Assembly: GCA_023420415.1 (NCBI GenBank)
Contig: JAEZWF010000033.1
Location: 62,001 to 126,000, forward strand
Direction: 5' to 3'
Length of the DNA stretch: 64,000 bases
Source: Actinomycetes bacterium
Lineage (GTDB): Bacteria > Actinomycetota > Actinomycetes > Actinomycetales > Dermatophilaceae
The notes below the pieces were generated by a model. That model had not been told where the DNA came from, did not search any database, and worked only from the letters and a program-made list of their open reading frames with translations. The position numbers and the translations under genes are program-made. Shown here piece by piece: positions 6,841 through 16,066 of the stretch (positions within the stretch are counted from its first letter, which is position 1; each line of letters begins with the position of its first letter).

Positions 6841-7461
6841 TCAGTCGTCGGTCAGGGTGAGCTGGATGCCGCCGACCAGCGAGCTGCAGATGTTGTAGAG
6901 GAACGCCCCGAGCGTCGACAGCGCGGTCAGCAGGATCACGTCGATCACGCCGATCACGATCGACAGCGACAGCACCCGCCGGAACCCCAGGAAGTCCATG
7001 ATGTTGAACGGGTTCTCGTTGTCGTTGATGACCTGGGCGACCACGCTGTTGATCTGCGTGAACACGCCCATGCCCGACAGGATCATCCACAGCACGGCGA
7101 CCATGACGACGCCGGCGATGCCGATCGCGACCGAGATGAGGAACGACATCTTCATCGCCGACCACGGGTCGACGCGCGAGACGGTCAGCTTGACGCGGCG
7201 CTGACGCACCGAACCCGTGGGGCGGGGCTGCGTCGCCGTGGCGCCGGACCCGGAGCCGCCCGCGCCAGCCGTGCTGCCGACCGAGCTGCCCGAACCCGAG
7301 CCTGACGTCGCGGCGCTGCCCGGTCGGGACGACGTGGTGGTCGCCGCCGAGTTGCCACCAGAAGACGAGGACGAACTCGCGCCGGCTCCCGAGCTGCTCG
7401 GGGTGCCTGACGGTCCGCCCTGGCCCAGGGCCGACCGGCTGGTGTGGCCTGCCGTGCTCAC
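6841..7461 (-). CDS. DUF3566 membrane protein
   Basis: A 206-residue protein: a Ser/Gly/Ala/Thr-rich disordered N-terminus (residues 1-85), then VKLTVSRVDPWSAMKMSFLI typical of DUF3566, and two transmembrane helices (about 105-130 and 165-190), ending GGIQLTLTDD. The family sits next to gyrA across actinobacteria and has been linked to cell division or membrane function, without a firm biochemical role. GTG at 7461 overlaps the gyrA TGA (GTGA), so translation is coupled to gyrA. Confidence 0.88.
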   Translation of the reverse strand: MSTAGHTSRSALGQGGPSGTPSSSGAGASSSSSSGGNSAATTTSSRPGSAATSGSGSGSSVGSTAGAGGSGSGATATQPRPTGSVRQRRVKLTVSRVDPWSAMKMSFLISVAIGIAGVVMVAVLWMILSGMGVFTQINSVVAQVINDNENPFNIMDFLGFRRVLSLSIVIGVIDVILLTALSTLGAFLYNICSSLVGGIQLTLTDD

Positions 7462-10172
7462 TCGTTACCTCCGTCGCTCTCGGTCTCGTCGGACACCTCG
7501 GTCGAGGCGGCGTCCGGCGTGGCCTCGTCGTTCGCCTCCGACGGTACGGCATCAGGGGCCTGCGAGTCGCGCTCCTCACCCTCAGCACCGCTGGGCGCGT
7601 CACCGGGTGCGGCCTCACCTGCGCCGACGGCACCGTCAACCGAATCGGCCGAATCGGCCAAGTCGGCCGCGGCCTCGGCCGAACCATCGACCGGTATGCC
7701 GTCGCCGTTCATCTGCGGGGCATCCGTCACCGCGACCACGGAGTCGCCCTTGCCGGGGCGCGCGAAGATGACGCCCTGGGTGTTGCGCCCGCGGCGCGCG
7801 ACGGGCGCGACCGGCATACGAACGATGTTGCCCTTGGCGAAGACGACCATGACGTCGTCGCCCTCCTGGACCGTGAGCGCACCCACCAGCTCACCGTTGC
7901 GTTCGGTGATCTTGGCGACGGCGACCCCGAGACCACCACGGCCCTTGGTGTTCCAGTCCGAGGCGGGGGAGCGCTTGGCCATGCCGTTCTCGAAGACGAC
8001 GAACACGTCCGGGTCCTCGCCGAGCCGGATCACGCTCATCGACAGCAGCGAGTCCTCGCCACGGAACCGCATGCCCGTGACACCGGACGTGGCCCGGCCC
8101 ATCGGCCGCAGCTGTGCATCGGTGGCGTTGAAGCGCACCGACTGTCCGTGCCGCGACACGAGCAGCAGGTCGTCGTCGGCGCTGAGCAGGTCGGCACCGA
8201 TGAGCTCGTCGCCGTCCTTGAGGTTGACCGCGATCAGTCCGCCGGAGCGGGGGGAGTCGTAGTCGCCCAGCCGCGTCTTCTTGACCAGGCCCTTGCGCGT
8301 GGCGAGCACGAGGTAGGGCGACTGCTCGTAGTCACGCAGGTCGAGCACCTGGGCGATCTGCTCGTCCGGCTGGAACGCCAGCAGGTTCGCGACGTGCTGG
8401 CCCTTGGCGTCGCGCCCGGCGTCGGGCAGCTCGTACGCCTTGGCGCGGTAGACCCGGCCGTGGTTGGTGAAGAACAGCAACCAGTGGTGCGAGCTCGTCG
8501 TGAAGAAGTGCGCGACCTCGTCGTCACCACGCAGCTGCGCGCCGCGCACGCCCTTGCCGCCACGACCCTGCTGGCGGTAGGCGTCGACCCGGGTCCGCTT
8601 GGCGTAGCCACCCCGGGTGATCGTGATGACCACGTCCTCCTCGGGGATGAGGTCCTCCATCGACATGTCGCCGTCGAACAGGTCGATCTTGGAACGCCGG
8701 TCATCGCCGTACTTGTCGACGATCTCGGCGAGCTCCTCCGACACGATGGTCCGCTGCCGCTCGGGCTTGGCCAGGATGTCCTGGTAGTCCTCGATCATCG
8801 CGGCCAGCTCGTCGTGGTCGTCGATGATCTTCTGCCGCTCGAGGGCGGCCAGCTGGCGCAGCTGCATGTCGAGGATCGCGCGCGCCTGGATCTCGTCGAT
8901 CTCGAGCAGCTCGATCAGGCCCTGGCGGGCGACCTCGGCCGACGGCGAGCGCCGGATGAGCGCGATGACCTCGTCGAGCTGGTCCAGCGCCTTGAGCAGA
9001 CCGCGCAGGATGTGGATGCGCTCCTCGGCCTTGCGCAGGCGGAAGGTCGTGCGCCGGACGATGACCTCGATCTGGTGGTCGACCCAGTGCCGGATGAACG
9101 CGTCGAGCGGCAGCGTGCGCGGCACCCCGTCGACCAGCGCCAGCATGTTGGCGCCGAAGTTGGTCTGCAGCTGTGTGTGCTTGTAGAGGTTGTTGAGCAC
9201 GACCTTGGCGACCGCGTCACGCTTGAGCACGATGACGAGGCGCTGGCCGGTGCGGCCCGACGTCTCGTCGCGCAGGTCGGCGATGCCGGCGAGCTTGCCG
9301 TCCTTGATCAGCTCGGCGATCTTCTGGGCGAGGGTGTCCGGGTTGACCTGGTAGGGCAGCTCGGTGACCACGAGGCACTGCCGGCCCTGGATCTCCTCGA
9401 CCTCGACGACCGAGCGCATGATGATCGAGCCACGACCCGTGCGGTAGGCGTCCTCGATCCCGCGCCGGCCCATGATGAGCGCGCCCGTCGGGAAGTCCGG
9501 GCCCTGGATGATCTTGAGCAGCTCCTCGAGCAGGTCCTCCCGACCGATCTCGGGGTTCTCCAGGTAGAACTGCGCACCGGCCGCGACCTCGCGCAGGTTG
9601 TGCGGCGGGATCTGGGTCGCCATGCCGACCGCGATGCCGGCCGAGCCGTTGACGAGCAGGTTGGGGAACCGGCTCGGCAGCACCGTCGGCTCGAGCGTCT
9701 TGCCGTCATAGTTCGGCTGGAAGTCGACGGTGTCCTCGTGGATGTCGCGCACCATCTCCATGGCGATCGGCGCCATCCGGCACTCGGTGTACCGCGGCGC
9801 CGCCGCCCCGTCGTTGCCGCGCGAGCCGAAGTTGCCCTGGCCGTCGACGAGCGGGTAGCGCAGCGACCAGTCCTGCACCAGCCGCACCAACGCGTCGTAG
9901 ATCGCCGAGTCACCGTGCGGGTGGTACTGACCCATGACGTCACCGACGACGCGGCTGCACTTGTTGTAGCCGCGGTCGGGCCGGTAGCCGCCGTCGTACA
10001 TGGCGTAGAGCACGCGGCGGTGCACCGGCTTGAGCCCGTCCCGCACGTCCGGCAGCGCGCGGCTCACGATCACGCTCATCGCGTACTCGATGTAGCTGCG
10101 CTGCATCTCCGTGTTGAGGTCGATCGGCTCGGTGCGATCGCCCGGGGTGATGGTGGGCGGCTGCTCAGTCAT
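7458..10172 (-). CDS. gyrA: DNA gyrase subunit A
   Basis: A 904-residue type IIA topoisomerase subunit that cuts and rejoins DNA and, with GyrB, introduces negative supercoils. Catalytic Tyr128 lies in APRYTECRM. The quinolone pocket reads HPHGDSAIYD with Ser89 and Asp93 (E. coli Ser83 and Asp87), i.e. the drug-sensitive residue types and unlike the Ala of M. tuberculosis at the first site. The GyrA-box QQGRGGKGV (about residue 530) opens the wrapping domain. The last 75 or so residues are an acidic Ala/Asp/Glu/Ser-rich tail longer than usual. It is transcribed away from oriC after gyrB and coupled to the DUF3566 gene. The spacer to gyrB holds a parS-like site and a palindrome. Confidence 0.98.
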   Translation of the reverse strand: MTEQPPTITPGDRTEPIDLNTEMQRSYIEYAMSVIVSRALPDVRDGLKPVHRRVLYAMYDGGYRPDRGYNKCSRVVGDVMGQYHPHGDSAIYDALVRLVQDWSLRYPLVDGQGNFGSRGNDGAAAPRYTECRMAPIAMEMVRDIHEDTVDFQPNYDGKTLEPTVLPSRFPNLLVNGSAGIAVGMATQIPPHNLREVAAGAQFYLENPEIGREDLLEELLKIIQGPDFPTGALIMGRRGIEDAYRTGRGSIIMRSVVEVEEIQGRQCLVVTELPYQVNPDTLAQKIAELIKDGKLAGIADLRDETSGRTGQRLVIVLKRDAVAKVVLNNLYKHTQLQTNFGANMLALVDGVPRTLPLDAFIRHWVDHQIEVIVRRTTFRLRKAEERIHILRGLLKALDQLDEVIALIRRSPSAEVARQGLIELLEIDEIQARAILDMQLRQLAALERQKIIDDHDELAAMIEDYQDILAKPERQRTIVSEELAEIVDKYGDDRRSKIDLFDGDMSMEDLIPEEDVVITITRGGYAKRTRVDAYRQQGRGGKGVRGAQLRGDDEVAHFFTTSSHHWLLFFTNHGRVYRAKAYELPDAGRDAKGQHVANLLAFQPDEQIAQVLDLRDYEQSPYLVLATRKGLVKKTRLGDYDSPRSGGLIAVNLKDGDELIGADLLSADDDLLLVSRHGQSVRFNATDAQLRPMGRATSGVTGMRFRGEDSLLSMSVIRLGEDPDVFVVFENGMAKRSPASDWNTKGRGGLGVAVAKITERNGELVGALTVQEGDDVMVVFAKGNIVRMPVAPVARRGRNTQGVIFARPGKGDSVVAVTDAPQMNGDGIPVDGSAEAAADLADSADSVDGAVGAGEAAPGDAPSGAEGEERDSQAPDAVPSEANDEATPDAASTEVSDETESDGGNE

Positions 10173-10242
10173 GAATTCCCTTGTCCTTCAATGCTTTTCG
10201 CACAGTGTCAGTCAAAAGCTCAGTCGGTATGCCGGGTGGCTG

Positions 10243-10256
10243 GTTTCACGTGGAAC
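10243..10256. promoter_or_regulatory. parS-like ParB site (one mismatch)
   Basis: GTTTCACGTGGAAC differs from the consensus GTTTCACGTGAAAC by one base. It lies between gyrA and gyrB, about 13.7 kb left of the perfect site at 23957. It is likely a weaker ParB-binding site. Confidence 0.65.
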
Positions 10257-10272
10257 GTCGCCGAGGCGACGT
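10255..10272. terminator. Palindrome in the gyrB-gyrA spacer
   Basis: ACGTCGCC-GA-GGCGACGT is a perfect 8-bp inverted repeat about 30 bases past the gyrB stop. It could act as an attenuator or processing hairpin between gyrB and gyrA; no T-tract is present. Confidence 0.4.
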
Positions 10273-10302
10273 GGGCACGGACGCGACCACGCGGCATACC
10301 CA

Positions 10303-12471
10303 TCAGATGTCCAGGAACCGCACGTCGCGCGCGTTGCGCTGGATGAACCCGCGACGGCTCTCGACGTCCTCGCCCATGAGGATCGCGAAGATCTCGTCCG
10401 CGGCGGCCGCGTCGTCGAGGGTGACCTGGAGCAGGACCCGGTGGTCGGGGTCCATCGTGGTCTCCCACAGCTCGTGGTAGTTCATCTCGCCGAGGCCCTT
10501 GTAGCGCTGGACGCCGTTCTCCTTCGGCAGGCGCCAGCCGTGGGACTGGCCCTCGACGATCATCGCGTCGCGCTCGCGGTCACTGAACGCGAACTCGTGC
10601 TCGTGGTTGCTCCACTTGAGCCGGTAGAGCGGCGGCTGCGCGAGGTAGACGTAACCGGCCTCGATCAGCGGGCGCATGAACCGGAACAGCAGCGTCAGCA
10701 GCAGCGTCCGGATGTGCATGCCGTCGACATCGGCGTCGGCCATGAGCACGATCTTGTGGTAGCGCGCCTTGCTCAGGTCGAAGTCCTCACCGATGCCGGT
10801 GCCGAACGCGCTGATCAGCGCCTGGACCTCGTTGTTGGCGAGCACCTTGTCGATGCGGGCCTTCTCGACGTTGAGGATCTTGCCGCGGATCGGCAGGATC
10901 GCCTGGGTGTGCGGGTTGCGGCCCTGCACAGCCGAGCCGCCGGCGCTGTCACCCTCGACGATGAAGACCTCGGAGATCGACGGGTCCTTGCTCTGGCAGT
11001 CCTTGAGCTTGCCGGGCAGGCCGCCGGACTCCAGCAGGCCCTTGCGCCGGGTCGCCTCGCGCGCCTTGCGGGCGGCCATCCGCGCGGCGGCAGCCTGGAT
11101 CGACTTGCGGACGATGTCGCGGCCCTCGTTCGGGTGCGCCTCGAGCCAGTGGCCGAACTCGTCGGTCATGGCGCGCTGGACGAAGCCCTTGACCTCGGAG
11201 TTGCCGAGCTTGGTCTTGGTCTGGCCCTCGAACTGCGGCTCACCCAGCTTGACCGACACCACCGCGGTGAGGCCCTCACGGATGTCGTCGCCGGTGAGGT
11301 TGTCGTCCTTGTCCTTGAGGAGGTTCTGCTTGCGAGCGAAGTCGTTGATGAGCTTGGTCATCGCCGCCCGGAACCCCTCCTCGTGGGTGCCGCCCTCATG
11401 GGTGTTGATGGTGTTGGCGTAGGTGTGGACCGACTCGGAGTAGGCCGTGGTCCACTGCATCGCGAGCTCGAGGCTGAGCTGACGCTCGACGTCCTCGGAC
11501 TCGATCGAGATGATCTCGGCGTTCACCGGCTCGGCGCGCTTGGACGACACGAGGTGGGTGACGTAGTCGACCAAACCGTTGTCGTAGCGGTAGGACACGG
11601 CGCGCGTCTTCTTCTCCGCCTCGTCGACGACGTCGTCACCCTCCGCCGCGGCGTCCGCCTCGTCGGCCGGCTCGCGCTCGTCGACGAGGTTGATCGTCAG
11701 ACCCTTGTTGAGGAACGCCATCTGCTGGAACCGCGCGCGGATGGTCTCGAAGTCGTACGTCGTGGTCTCGAAGATGTTGGCGTCGGCCCAGAACGTGATG
11801 GTGGTGCCGGTCTCGTCGGTCTCCTCCATCTGCTCCAGCGGGGCGACCCGCTCGCCGTGGTCGAACTCCATCCGGAAGACGTGGCCCAGCTGGCGCACCT
11901 CGGCGTCGAGCTTGGTCGACAGCGCGTTGACGACCGACGAACCCACGCCGTGCAGACCACCGGACACCTTGTAGCCGCCGCCACCGAACTTGCCACCGGC
12001 GTGCAGCTGGGTGAGGACGAGCTCGACCGTCGACATGCCGTACTGCTCGTTCATGCCGGTCGGGATGCCACGGCCGTTGTCCTTGACCCGCACCCCACCG
12101 TCGGCGAGCAGCGTGACGTCGATCGTGTCGGCATACCCCGCGAGCGACTCGTCCACGGCGTTGTCGACGATCTCCCACACGAGGTGGTGCAGACCGCGCT
12201 CGCCGGTCGAGCCGATGTACATGCCGGGACGCTTGCGCACAGCCTCGAGACCCTCGAGGACCTGAATCGCGCTCGCGTCGTAGTCGGCGCCCGGCTCGAC
12301 GCCGGCGAGCTGGGCCTCGGCGTGCTCACGTGCGGCCTCCGCCTCGGCGGCGGTGAGGTGCTCAGTGGGGTCAGGGCCAGTGGTGGCGGGTCCGGTGTTC
12401 GCGCCGGTGGTGTCGTTCTGGTCGTGGCGGTCGGACTGGTCGGGCACGGTGCTCCTGTTCGCTGGTGGCAC
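10303..12471 (-). CDS. gyrB: DNA gyrase subunit B
   Basis: A 722-residue ATPase subunit of gyrase. The GHKL ATP site is seen in YDASAIQVLEGLEAVRKRPG, EIVDNAVDES and the GGLHGVGSSVVNALS lid. The TOPRIM part has EVFIVEGDSAGGSA and LMADADVDGMHIRTLLLT. The first 60 or so residues are a non-conserved acidic extension and the start is a GTG at 12471. An internal GTG eight codons later is an alternative. It is not directly joined to dciA here because a metalloprotease gene intervenes. Confidence 0.97.
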   Translation of the reverse strand: MPPANRSTVPDQSDRHDQNDTTGANTGPATTGPDPTEHLTAAEAEAAREHAEAQLAGVEPGADYDASAIQVLEGLEAVRKRPGMYIGSTGERGLHHLVWEIVDNAVDESLAGYADTIDVTLLADGGVRVKDNGRGIPTGMNEQYGMSTVELVLTQLHAGGKFGGGGYKVSGGLHGVGSSVVNALSTKLDAEVRQLGHVFRMEFDHGERVAPLEQMEETDETGTTITFWADANIFETTTYDFETIRARFQQMAFLNKGLTINLVDEREPADEADAAAEGDDVVDEAEKKTRAVSYRYDNGLVDYVTHLVSSKRAEPVNAEIISIESEDVERQLSLELAMQWTTAYSESVHTYANTINTHEGGTHEEGFRAAMTKLINDFARKQNLLKDKDDNLTGDDIREGLTAVVSVKLGEPQFEGQTKTKLGNSEVKGFVQRAMTDEFGHWLEAHPNEGRDIVRKSIQAAAARMAARKAREATRRKGLLESGGLPGKLKDCQSKDPSISEVFIVEGDSAGGSAVQGRNPHTQAILPIRGKILNVEKARIDKVLANNEVQALISAFGTGIGEDFDLSKARYHKIVLMADADVDGMHIRTLLLTLLFRFMRPLIEAGYVYLAQPPLYRLKWSNHEHEFAFSDRERDAMIVEGQSHGWRLPKENGVQRYKGLGEMNYHELWETTMDPDHRVLLQVTLDDAAAADEIFAILMGEDVESRRGFIQRNARDVRFLDI

Positions 12472-12793
12472 GACGTCGCCCGGGGTGCCGGGGCTGCTCG
12501 TCGAACCCTGCTCATGGAACGCGACCAGCCTGGTGGACCAGCTGGCCGCGAAACTGCTCCCAGTCTACCCGTCGCCGGTGTCAGAACTTGCGTCAGGAGG
12601 CCCGTGAGACCACCTTTGCGCGAAATTTACGCGGCGATGTGCATCGGGGATCGTCACCGGGGGCCTGAGCGCCTCATTTCACCGATTTCCCGGTATGCCG
12701 CCTGGTCACCTTGACGTGGCCGCCTCTCGGCCCAGCGAAGGGTGCTGCAGGGCCGGCGAGGGGGCGGCGCGGGGGCGGCGCGACGGGGTGGGG
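12472..12793. other. gyrB upstream region
   Basis: About 320 bases without a gene. It should contain the gyrB promoter; a TAGACT at about 12562 (minus strand) is a possible -10 element, but no good -35 stands at the right distance. It also carries one GTATGCCG (about 12694) and a direct repeat of GGGGGCGGCGC next to the protease stop. Confidence 0.4.
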
Positions 12794-14254
12794 TCAGTCG
12801 TCGAGGGTGCGGTGGAACAGGTCACGCACCGGCTCGGGCAGACCCTGCTCGGGCAGGTTGACCTCGGAGGACCCCGGCGGGCACGCCACGTGGTAGGTGA
12901 ACGAGTCCGGAACCGTCCGGCCCGCACGGGCCTCCTGGGCCAGGGAGCTCAGCCGGTCGCCGGCCAGCAGGTCGGTCCACTCGGAGGCGTCGGCGTTCGG
13001 CAGCGAGTCCACCGCCACCGTCCGCTCGCGCACCTGCCCGGCCAGGCCACCCGTGCGCCGGATCCGCACCTCGGCGGCATTGGCCGACGAATCGCCGGTG
13101 GGTGCCGGCGCGTCGTCGGACACCGAGTCACCGGACTCGCTCAGCACGCCGACCTGGACCCACGCGTCACGCACGGCGGTTGCCTCGGGTGAGCCCGCGG
13201 CATACCGGGCCTCGGCGGCCTCGACCGTGAGCCGCGCGAACGTCGCGAAGTCGCAGTCGGCCGCGATGCCGGAGCCGGTGAGCGTGTCGTACCAGACCTG
13301 CCCGGCCTTCTCCCACGCGTTGCCGCCGATCGCGGTCGCGGCGAGGTAGAACGCGTGGTTGGGGATGCCGGAGTTGATGTGGACGCCGCCGTTGTCGTCG
13401 GCGGTCTCGACATAGCCGTCCATGGTCGCGGGCTGGGGGTCCTTGCCGAGCTGCGGGTCGTCGTAGGCGGTGCCCGGCGCCTTCATCGAGCGCAGCGCCA
13501 CGCCCTTGACCTGCGGCGTGAACAGCCCCGCCCCGATGAGCCAGTCGGCCTGGTCGGCGCTCTGGCCGAGCACCTGCTGGCGCACCAGCGACCCGAACAC
13601 GTCGGACACGCTCTCGTTGAGCGCACCCGGCTGCCCCTGATAGGTCAGGCCCGCCGTCAGCTCGGTCACGCCGTGGGTGAGCTCGTGCCCGATGACGTCG
13701 ACGGCGAGCGTGAACCGGTTGAACACCTGCCCGTCGCCGTCACCGAAGACCATCTGGGTGCCGTCCCAGAACGCGTTGTCGTAGTTGCGTCCGTAGTGGA
13801 CGGTCGCCAGCAGCGGCAGCCCCTTGTCGTCGAGGGAGTCACGCCCGTATGCCGTGGCGTACAGCTGCCAGGTCCCGCCCAGCCCGTCGTAGGCCTCGTC
13901 GGCGGCGTCGTCACCGGTGGCGGGGTCGCCCTCGCCGCGGACCTTGGTGCCGGGCAGGGTCTCGGTGCTCCCGGCGTCGGAGATGAACCGTTGGGGGCCG
14001 CTGCCGTCGTCGGCCTGCGGCTTCGGGGTCGCCGCACCACCTGCCTCGGGTGCCGCGGTCGGCCGGCCAGCCCGGCGCTGCCGGTGGGTGGCGTCGACCT
14101 GCAGGGTGCGGCGGGCGATCTGCGCGACGTCGCTGCCGCTGCCGGCCATCGCCTCGAGCAGGTAGGGCGGCACGATCGTGCAGCGGTGACCCGGCCCACG
14201 GTGACCGGAGGAGGACGGAGCGCGGGCGGGGACTGGCTGGGACGGCATACCCAT
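12794..14254 (-). CDS. M4 (thermolysin/protealysin-like) metallopeptidase with C-terminal emfourin-like domain
   Basis: Zinc metalloprotease of about 486 residues. CTIVPPYLLEAMA near the N-terminus matches the protealysin-type propeptide, and there is no signal peptide. The catalytic part has VIGHELTHGVTE (HExxH) and GALNESVSDVFG (third zinc ligand Glu), with a substrate-site His in GGVHINSGIPNHAF. The last 90 or so residues (VRIRRTGGLAGQVRER to LFHRTLDD) resemble emfourin, the small protein inhibitor normally encoded beside protealysin genes, here apparently fused to its target. The start is taken at ATG 14254 (MGMPSQPVP); 14278 and 14248 are alternatives. The gene interrupts the usual dciA-gyrB contact, so it is an insertion into the origin cluster. 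Confidence 0.85.
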   Translation of the reverse strand: MGMPSQPVPARAPSSSGHRGPGHRCTIVPPYLLEAMAGSGSDVAQIARRTLQVDATHRQRRAGRPTAAPEAGGAATPKPQADDGSGPQRFISDAGSTETLPGTKVRGEGDPATGDDAADEAYDGLGGTWQLYATAYGRDSLDDKGLPLLATVHYGRNYDNAFWDGTQMVFGDGDGQVFNRFTLAVDVIGHELTHGVTELTAGLTYQGQPGALNESVSDVFGSLVRQQVLGQSADQADWLIGAGLFTPQVKGVALRSMKAPGTAYDDPQLGKDPQPATMDGYVETADDNGGVHINSGIPNHAFYLAATAIGGNAWEKAGQVWYDTLTGSGIAADCDFATFARLTVEAAEARYAAGSPEATAVRDAWVQVGVLSESGDSVSDDAPAPTGDSSANAAEVRIRRTGGLAGQVRERTVAVDSLPNADASEWTDLLAGDRLSSLAQEARAGRTVPDSFTYHVACPPGSSEVNLPEQGLPEPVRDLFHRTLDD

Positions 14255-14318
14255 CACCCTGCCCCCGACCGCCGACACCCGCGACCCGGCGAGCGAGCCC
14301 TGGTTGCGCTCGACCGGC

Positions 14319-14858
14319 TCAGCCGTAGGTGTCGCGCGGACCGCGGCCGTAGTCGGTGCGGCGCGGGCCGCGCGACCACGACGGCGCGCTGGGGCCGACG
14401 ATCTTCAGCTCGGTGACCGTGCCCTTGCCGGCCTCGTTCTCCAGCCGGCCCATGATGCTGGCCTCCAGCAGCTGCAGCTGCACCATCCAGGCCGTCGAGT
14501 CCGCCCGCACCGTGAGCACCCCGGCCTCGAAGGTCACCGGCGCGCAGTGCTGTGCCACCTCCGGCCCCACGATCGCGGGCCAACGACCCATCACCGAACC
14601 GACCGCGACGTCGACCTTCCAGCCGCGGTCGCTCGTCAGCCGGTCGAGCTGGTCGCCGAGGGTCACCGGGTCGCGGCCGTCGCGACCCCGGTCGCCGGCC
14701 GGCTCGCGTCGGCCGGCCACTCGGCGGCGCATCGGACGCAAACCGGGCCGCAGTCCCTTCTCCTTGGCCGCCGCCCGGGCGCGTTCGAGCGCGGCCGCGG
14801 CCGCATCCTCCACCGGCTCCTCGGGGGCCTCGTCATCCACCCCACCCGCGTCACTCAC
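14319..14858 (-). CDS. dciA: DciA/DUF721 family replicative-helicase-associated protein
   Basis: A 179-residue protein with a charged, Ala/Arg-rich first half and a C-terminal DUF721 core (VAVGSVMGRWPAIVGPEVAQH, then CAPVTFEAGVLTVRADSTAW). DciA is the ancestral loader or partner of the DnaB helicase in bacteria lacking DnaC, and its gene lies after recF in most actinobacteria. The GTG start overlaps the end of recF by 8 bases (GTGAGTGA), so translation is coupled. The C-terminal tail is rich in Arg, Gly and Tyr. Confidence 0.88.
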   Translation of the reverse strand: MSDAGGVDDEAPEEPVEDAAAAALERARAAAKEKGLRPGLRPMRRRVAGRREPAGDRGRDGRDPVTLGDQLDRLTSDRGWKVDVAVGSVMGRWPAIVGPEVAQHCAPVTFEAGVLTVRADSTAWMVQLQLLEASIMGRLENEAGKGTVTELKIVGPSAPSWSRGPRRTDYGRGPRDTYG

Positions 14859-16047
14859 GTGCGGTCACCTCACCCAGCGACACGGCATACGACTGTCCCG
14901 CAAGGGATTTCGGCACGTCCGCCTCGACAGCCGCGGTGATGAGCACCTGCTCGCAGTCGGCCACCATCGCCGCGAGCCGCTCGCGCCTGCCGGAGTCGAG
15001 CTCGGCGAAGACGTCGTCGAGTATCAGCACGGGGTCCTCGCCCAGGTCGTGCCGCAGCAGCTGGTATGCCGCGAGCTTGAGTCCCAGCGCGAACGACCAC
15101 GACTCGCCGTGGCTGGCATAGCCCTTGGCCGGCAGCTCGCCGAGCGCCAGGACGAGGTCGTCGCGGTGCGGGCCGGCCAGGGAGACGCCGCGCTCGACCT
15201 CACGCTCGCGGACCTCCTCGAGCGTGGCGAGCAGCTCGGCGCGCAGCTGCTCGATCTCCGGCACGTCGCCCGCCCCCACCGAAGCCGCGGCCGCCTCGCG
15301 CAACGACGACTTGTAGGTCACCCGGGCATCCGACTGTCCCGCACTGACCTCGTCGTAGGCCTTGGCCAGGTAGGGACCGAGGTCGCGCAGCAGCCGCAGC
15401 CGGGCGTAGAGCAGCTGTGAACCGACGGTCGCGAGGTGCTCGTTCCACACGACGAGGGTGTGCAGGGCGGAGTCGCGGGCCTCGTCGGAGAGGTCCTCGC
15501 CGGGACGTGGTCGGCGACGAGATCCCTTGCGCAGCAACGGTTGTGCCGACTTGAGCAGGGCGTTGCGCTGCTTGAGGATCTTGTCGTAGTCGCTGCGCAC
15601 CCCGGCCCAGCGGGGCTGCCGGGCCACGAGCAGGTCGTCGAGGAACTTGCGCCGCTCCGACGGGTCGCCCTTGACCAGGGCCAGGTCCTCGGGTGCGAAG
15701 AGCACCGTGCGCAGCGTGCCGAGCACCTCGCGCGGCCGCTGCACCGGCGACCGCCCGAGCCGCGCCCGGTTGGACCGCCCCGGGTTGACCTCCAGCTCCA
15801 GCAGGGTCTCGCGACCGTCGCGGACGATCGCGCCGCGGATCACGGCCTGCTCTGCCCCGAACCGCACCAGCGGCTGGTCGGTCGCGACCCGGTGGCTCGA
15901 CAGCGTGGCCAGGTAGCCGATCGCCTCGACCAGGTTGGTCTTGCCCTGCCCGTTGAGCCCGACCAGCGTGGTGACGCCCGGCGCGAGCGGCAGCTCGGCC
16001 TTCGGGTAGCTGCGGAAGTCGGCAACCGACAGGTGACGGACGTACAC
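14851..16047 (-). CDS. recF: DNA replication and repair protein RecF
   Basis: A 398-residue SMC/ABC-type ATPase that helps load RecA at gaps. Walker A is GLNGQGKTNLVEA (about residues 30-42). The signature region is SLAGPHRDDL with the downstream GESWSFALGLKLA, and Walker B is PVLILDDVFAELD. The start is GTG (MYVRHLSVADFRSYP). Usual length and position after gnd and before dciA. Confidence 0.96.
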   Translation of the reverse strand: MYVRHLSVADFRSYPKAELPLAPGVTTLVGLNGQGKTNLVEAIGYLATLSSHRVATDQPLVRFGAEQAVIRGAIVRDGRETLLELEVNPGRSNRARLGRSPVQRPREVLGTLRTVLFAPEDLALVKGDPSERRKFLDDLLVARQPRWAGVRSDYDKILKQRNALLKSAQPLLRKGSRRRPRPGEDLSDEARDSALHTLVVWNEHLATVGSQLLYARLRLLRDLGPYLAKAYDEVSAGQSDARVTYKSSLREAAAASVGAGDVPEIEQLRAELLATLEEVREREVERGVSLAGPHRDDLVLALGELPAKGYASHGESWSFALGLKLAAYQLLRHDLGEDPVLILDDVFAELDSGRRERLAAMVADCEQVLITAAVEADVPKSLAGQSYAVSLGEVTARE

Positions 16048-16066
16048 CTCGACCTGCGGCGGCCCG

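Larger units (their letters stand above)
10227..10298. repeat. Inverted octamer pair flanking a parS-like site in the gyrB-gyrA spacer
   Basis: GTATGCCG near 10227 and CGGCATAC near 10291 face each other across about 60 bases. Between them are the parS-like site at 10243 and the perfect palindrome at 10255-10272. Confidence 0.5.

Noticed and set aside
8148..10346. Long open frame opposite gyrA
   Set aside because: Its codons mirror gyrA and its composition is that of a GC-rich antisense shadow; no start signal or known domain.
10111..12714. 867-codon open frame opposite gyrB
   Set aside because: Antisense shadow of gyrB with Leu/Val/Asp/Arg-rich nonsense sequence; caused by high GC at third codon positions.
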